Positions 5,896 to 6,830 of a DNA stretch of 6,830 nt are shown here, piece by piece. The DNA is from Acidimicrobiaceae bacterium (lineage in GTDB: Bacteria; Actinomycetota; Acidimicrobiia; Acidimicrobiales; RAAP-2), in assembly GCA_003135595.1 (NCBI GenBank), contig PLCI01000088.1, positions 806 to 7,635 of the forward strand, read 5' to 3'. The notes below the pieces were generated by a model, which saw only the letters and a program-made list of their open reading frames with translations, had not been told where the DNA came from and did no database searches. The translations under genes and the position numbers were made by a program. Numbering within the stretch: position 1 is the first letter of the stretch; every line of letters starts with the position of its first letter.

Positions 5896-6830
5896 GTGGC
5901 GCTCCTCAGCGGGCGAGGAGCGCAGCACGAGTCGCTCGCGCCGAGCGACGTGGCGGGCGCCGCGGTGCGCGTCGGGGAGCCTGGGTTCGTGGAGGGTCGC
6001 CTGGTCTGGGTGGTGGCGCCTCCATCGGCCAAGGGCAATGCGGTCGTGGTGTCGTCCGGAACCGGCGAGTCGACCCGCCGCGAGTCACCCCTCGACGGCT
6101 CGGTTCGCTCCCGGCTCTACGGTTACGGCGCCGCGTCGTGGTGCGCGACGCCCATCGGGCTCGTGGGGATCGAGTCGAGGACCCAGCTGCTCTGCCGGCT
6201 CGCTCCCGAGCGGCTGGAGCCCGTGGGGGACCCTTCGCCACCCGATGTCACCGAGCGCCTCGGCGACCCGACGTGCGTGCCGGGCACGACCTGGGTCGTG
6301 TGCGTGCGCGAGCGGAAGGGCGCCACAGGTATGCACGTCGCGCTGGTCGCGATCGACGTCGGCGGCCTCGCGGGCGCGCTCTACCTCGCGCTCGTGTTCA
6401 GGGAGCTGTACTACGGCACACGGCCCGTGCTGTGGGGTCTGCCCTGGAGCGCCGAGGCAAAGTGGTTGCCGTTCCTGTCCCTCGTGACCGTGCTCGTGTT
6501 CTGGCGCGGCGGGCTGTACGCACAGCGCGAGCAGCGTGCGGCGGCCGGCCGGGTTGTGTCGTCGCTCCTCCTCGTCACGGTGATCACGCTGGCCTTCGCC
6601 GTTGGCACCGGCTACCAGCACACGACGTTCGGTCTCTACGTCACCGCGTTCGTCTTGTCGGTGCTCATCATCACCGGGCTCCGCGGCGCGTACGAGCTCG
6701 TGACGCGCGACGTGTGGCGGCTCGCCGGCGTCAAGCGGCGCGCGGTGCTGCTCGGCTCCGGTGAGAGACTCGAAGACTTACGGCGCGCGCTGGGGCAAGG
6801 CCGAGGCGGGATCGACTACGAGTTTCTCGG
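5896..6830 (+). CDS. Chimeric frame: S9 peptidase propeller fragment joined to polyprenyl glycosylphosphotransferase (3'-truncated)
   Basis: Open from GTG 5896 to the window edge, 311 complete codons. Residues 1 to about 145 resemble the N-terminal beta-propeller of S9 prolyl-oligopeptidase/dipeptidyl-peptidase proteins: SLAPSDVAGAAVRVGEP (13-29), GRLVWV, SRLYGYGAASW (72-82, compare TRVHEYGGGAW) and DPTCVPGTTWVVCVRER (124-140). No catalytic hydrolase domain follows. From M146 it instead resembles the membrane half of undecaprenyl-phosphate glycosylphosphotransferases: helices at about 149-168, 190-206, 220-238 and 245-263, with REL, VFWRGGLYAQRE (201-212) and FAVGTGYQHTTFGL (234-247), then KRRAVLLGSGE (280-290) opening the nucleotide-binding-like domain. 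The catalytic sugar transferase domain lies beyond the window. No stop or frame change separates the two parts. The start is supported by the -10 hexamer and by S9 homology. Confidence 0.7.
   Translation, partial: MALLSGRGAQHESLAPSDVAGAAVRVGEPGFVEGRLVWVVAPPSAKGNAVVVSSGTGESTRRESPLDGSVRSRLYGYGAASWCATPIGLVGIESRTQLLCRLAPERLEPVGDPSPPDVTERLGDPTCVPGTTWVVCVRERKGATGMHVALVAIDVGGLAGALYLALVFRELYYGTRPVLWGLPWSAEAKWLPFLSLVTVLVFWRGGLYAQREQRAAAGRVVSSLLLVTVITLAFAVGTGYQHTTFGLYVTAFVLSVLIITGLRGAYELVTRDVWRLAGVKRRAVLLGSGERLEDLRRALGQGRGGIDYEFL
6331..6830 (+). other. Glycosylphosphotransferase segment; alternative gene start at ATG 6331
   Basis: ATG at 6331 is in frame and falls immediately before the first membrane helix of the transferase part, so this segment could be translated alone as the priming glycosyltransferase of a surface polysaccharide. 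GGAAGG at 6314-6319 is a possible Shine-Dalgarno, 11 nt from the ATG. If so, the upstream part (5896 to about 6345) is a broken S9 peptidase gene. The sequence continues past the window, so the catalytic domain is not seen. Confidence 0.5.

Noticed and set aside
5865..6038. Longer CYTH protein starting at the minus-strand ATG at 6038
   Set aside because: The extra 58 residues are low-complexity, lie opposite the conserved S9 N-terminus and cross the divergent promoter; homology begins just after GTG 5864.
5424..6764. 446-codon plus-strand open frame spanning the CYTH gene and the S9/transferase frame
   Set aside because: Arg/Ala-rich composition without family motifs; both strands there carry better-supported genes in other frames.

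Overview
The window looks like chromosomal DNA of a high-GC actinobacterium. The synteny and protein families point to Actinomycetota, and my best guess is Acidimicrobiia or another lineage outside the mycobacteria/corynebacteria; this is inferred from recalled families, with no search run. Coding density is very high, genes overlap or nearly touch, GTG starts dominate, and no RNA gene, insertion sequence, CRISPR array or phage gene is visible.

Left part, plus strand (1-3634): the 3' two-thirds of korB (2-oxoglutarate:ferredoxin oxidoreductase beta subunit); a CDP-alcohol phosphatidyltransferase that overlaps it by 8 nt; gcvH (lipoyl carrier of glycine cleavage); a zinc-ribbon + FHA protein related to GarA/OdhI; an FtsR-type MerR regulator overlapping it by ATGA; and a DUF151 bifunctional nuclease. 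The order phosphatidyltransferase-gcvH-garA-ftsR-DUF151 mirrors the M. tuberculosis Rv1822 and Rv1826-Rv1829 neighbourhood. GarA/OdhI controls flux at 2-oxoglutarate in mycobacteria and corynebacteria, so a 2-oxoglutarate oxidoreductase gene directly upstream fits the theme. Here, however, the FHA protein carries an N-terminal zinc ribbon in place of the ETTS phospho-switch.

Middle (3635-4390): a 135-nt intergenic region with a plausible promoter and a good Shine-Dalgarno drives a membrane-anchored DUF4232 protein with two near-identical polythreonine linker blocks. It ends tail-to-tail with the next gene, the two stop codons sharing the tetranucleotide CTAG.

Right part: a minus-strand pair (5864 to 4387), a CYTH-fold protein coupled by a GTGA overlap to an AcuI/YhdH-type acrylyl-CoA reductase. 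Divergent from it, only 31 bp away, a plus-strand reading frame (5896 to the window end) begins as an S9-family peptidase beta-propeller and turns, in frame, into a membrane-bound polyprenyl glycosylphosphotransferase. This is a natural deletion fusion, a truncated gene abutting a new one, or an assembly chimera.

A recurring feature is a TANNNT-like -10 hexamer exactly 6 nt before the GTG start of four genes, as expected for leaderless transcripts. Nothing here is clearly a new multi-gene system. The most interesting points are the rewired GarA-like protein beside korB and the chimeric reading frame.
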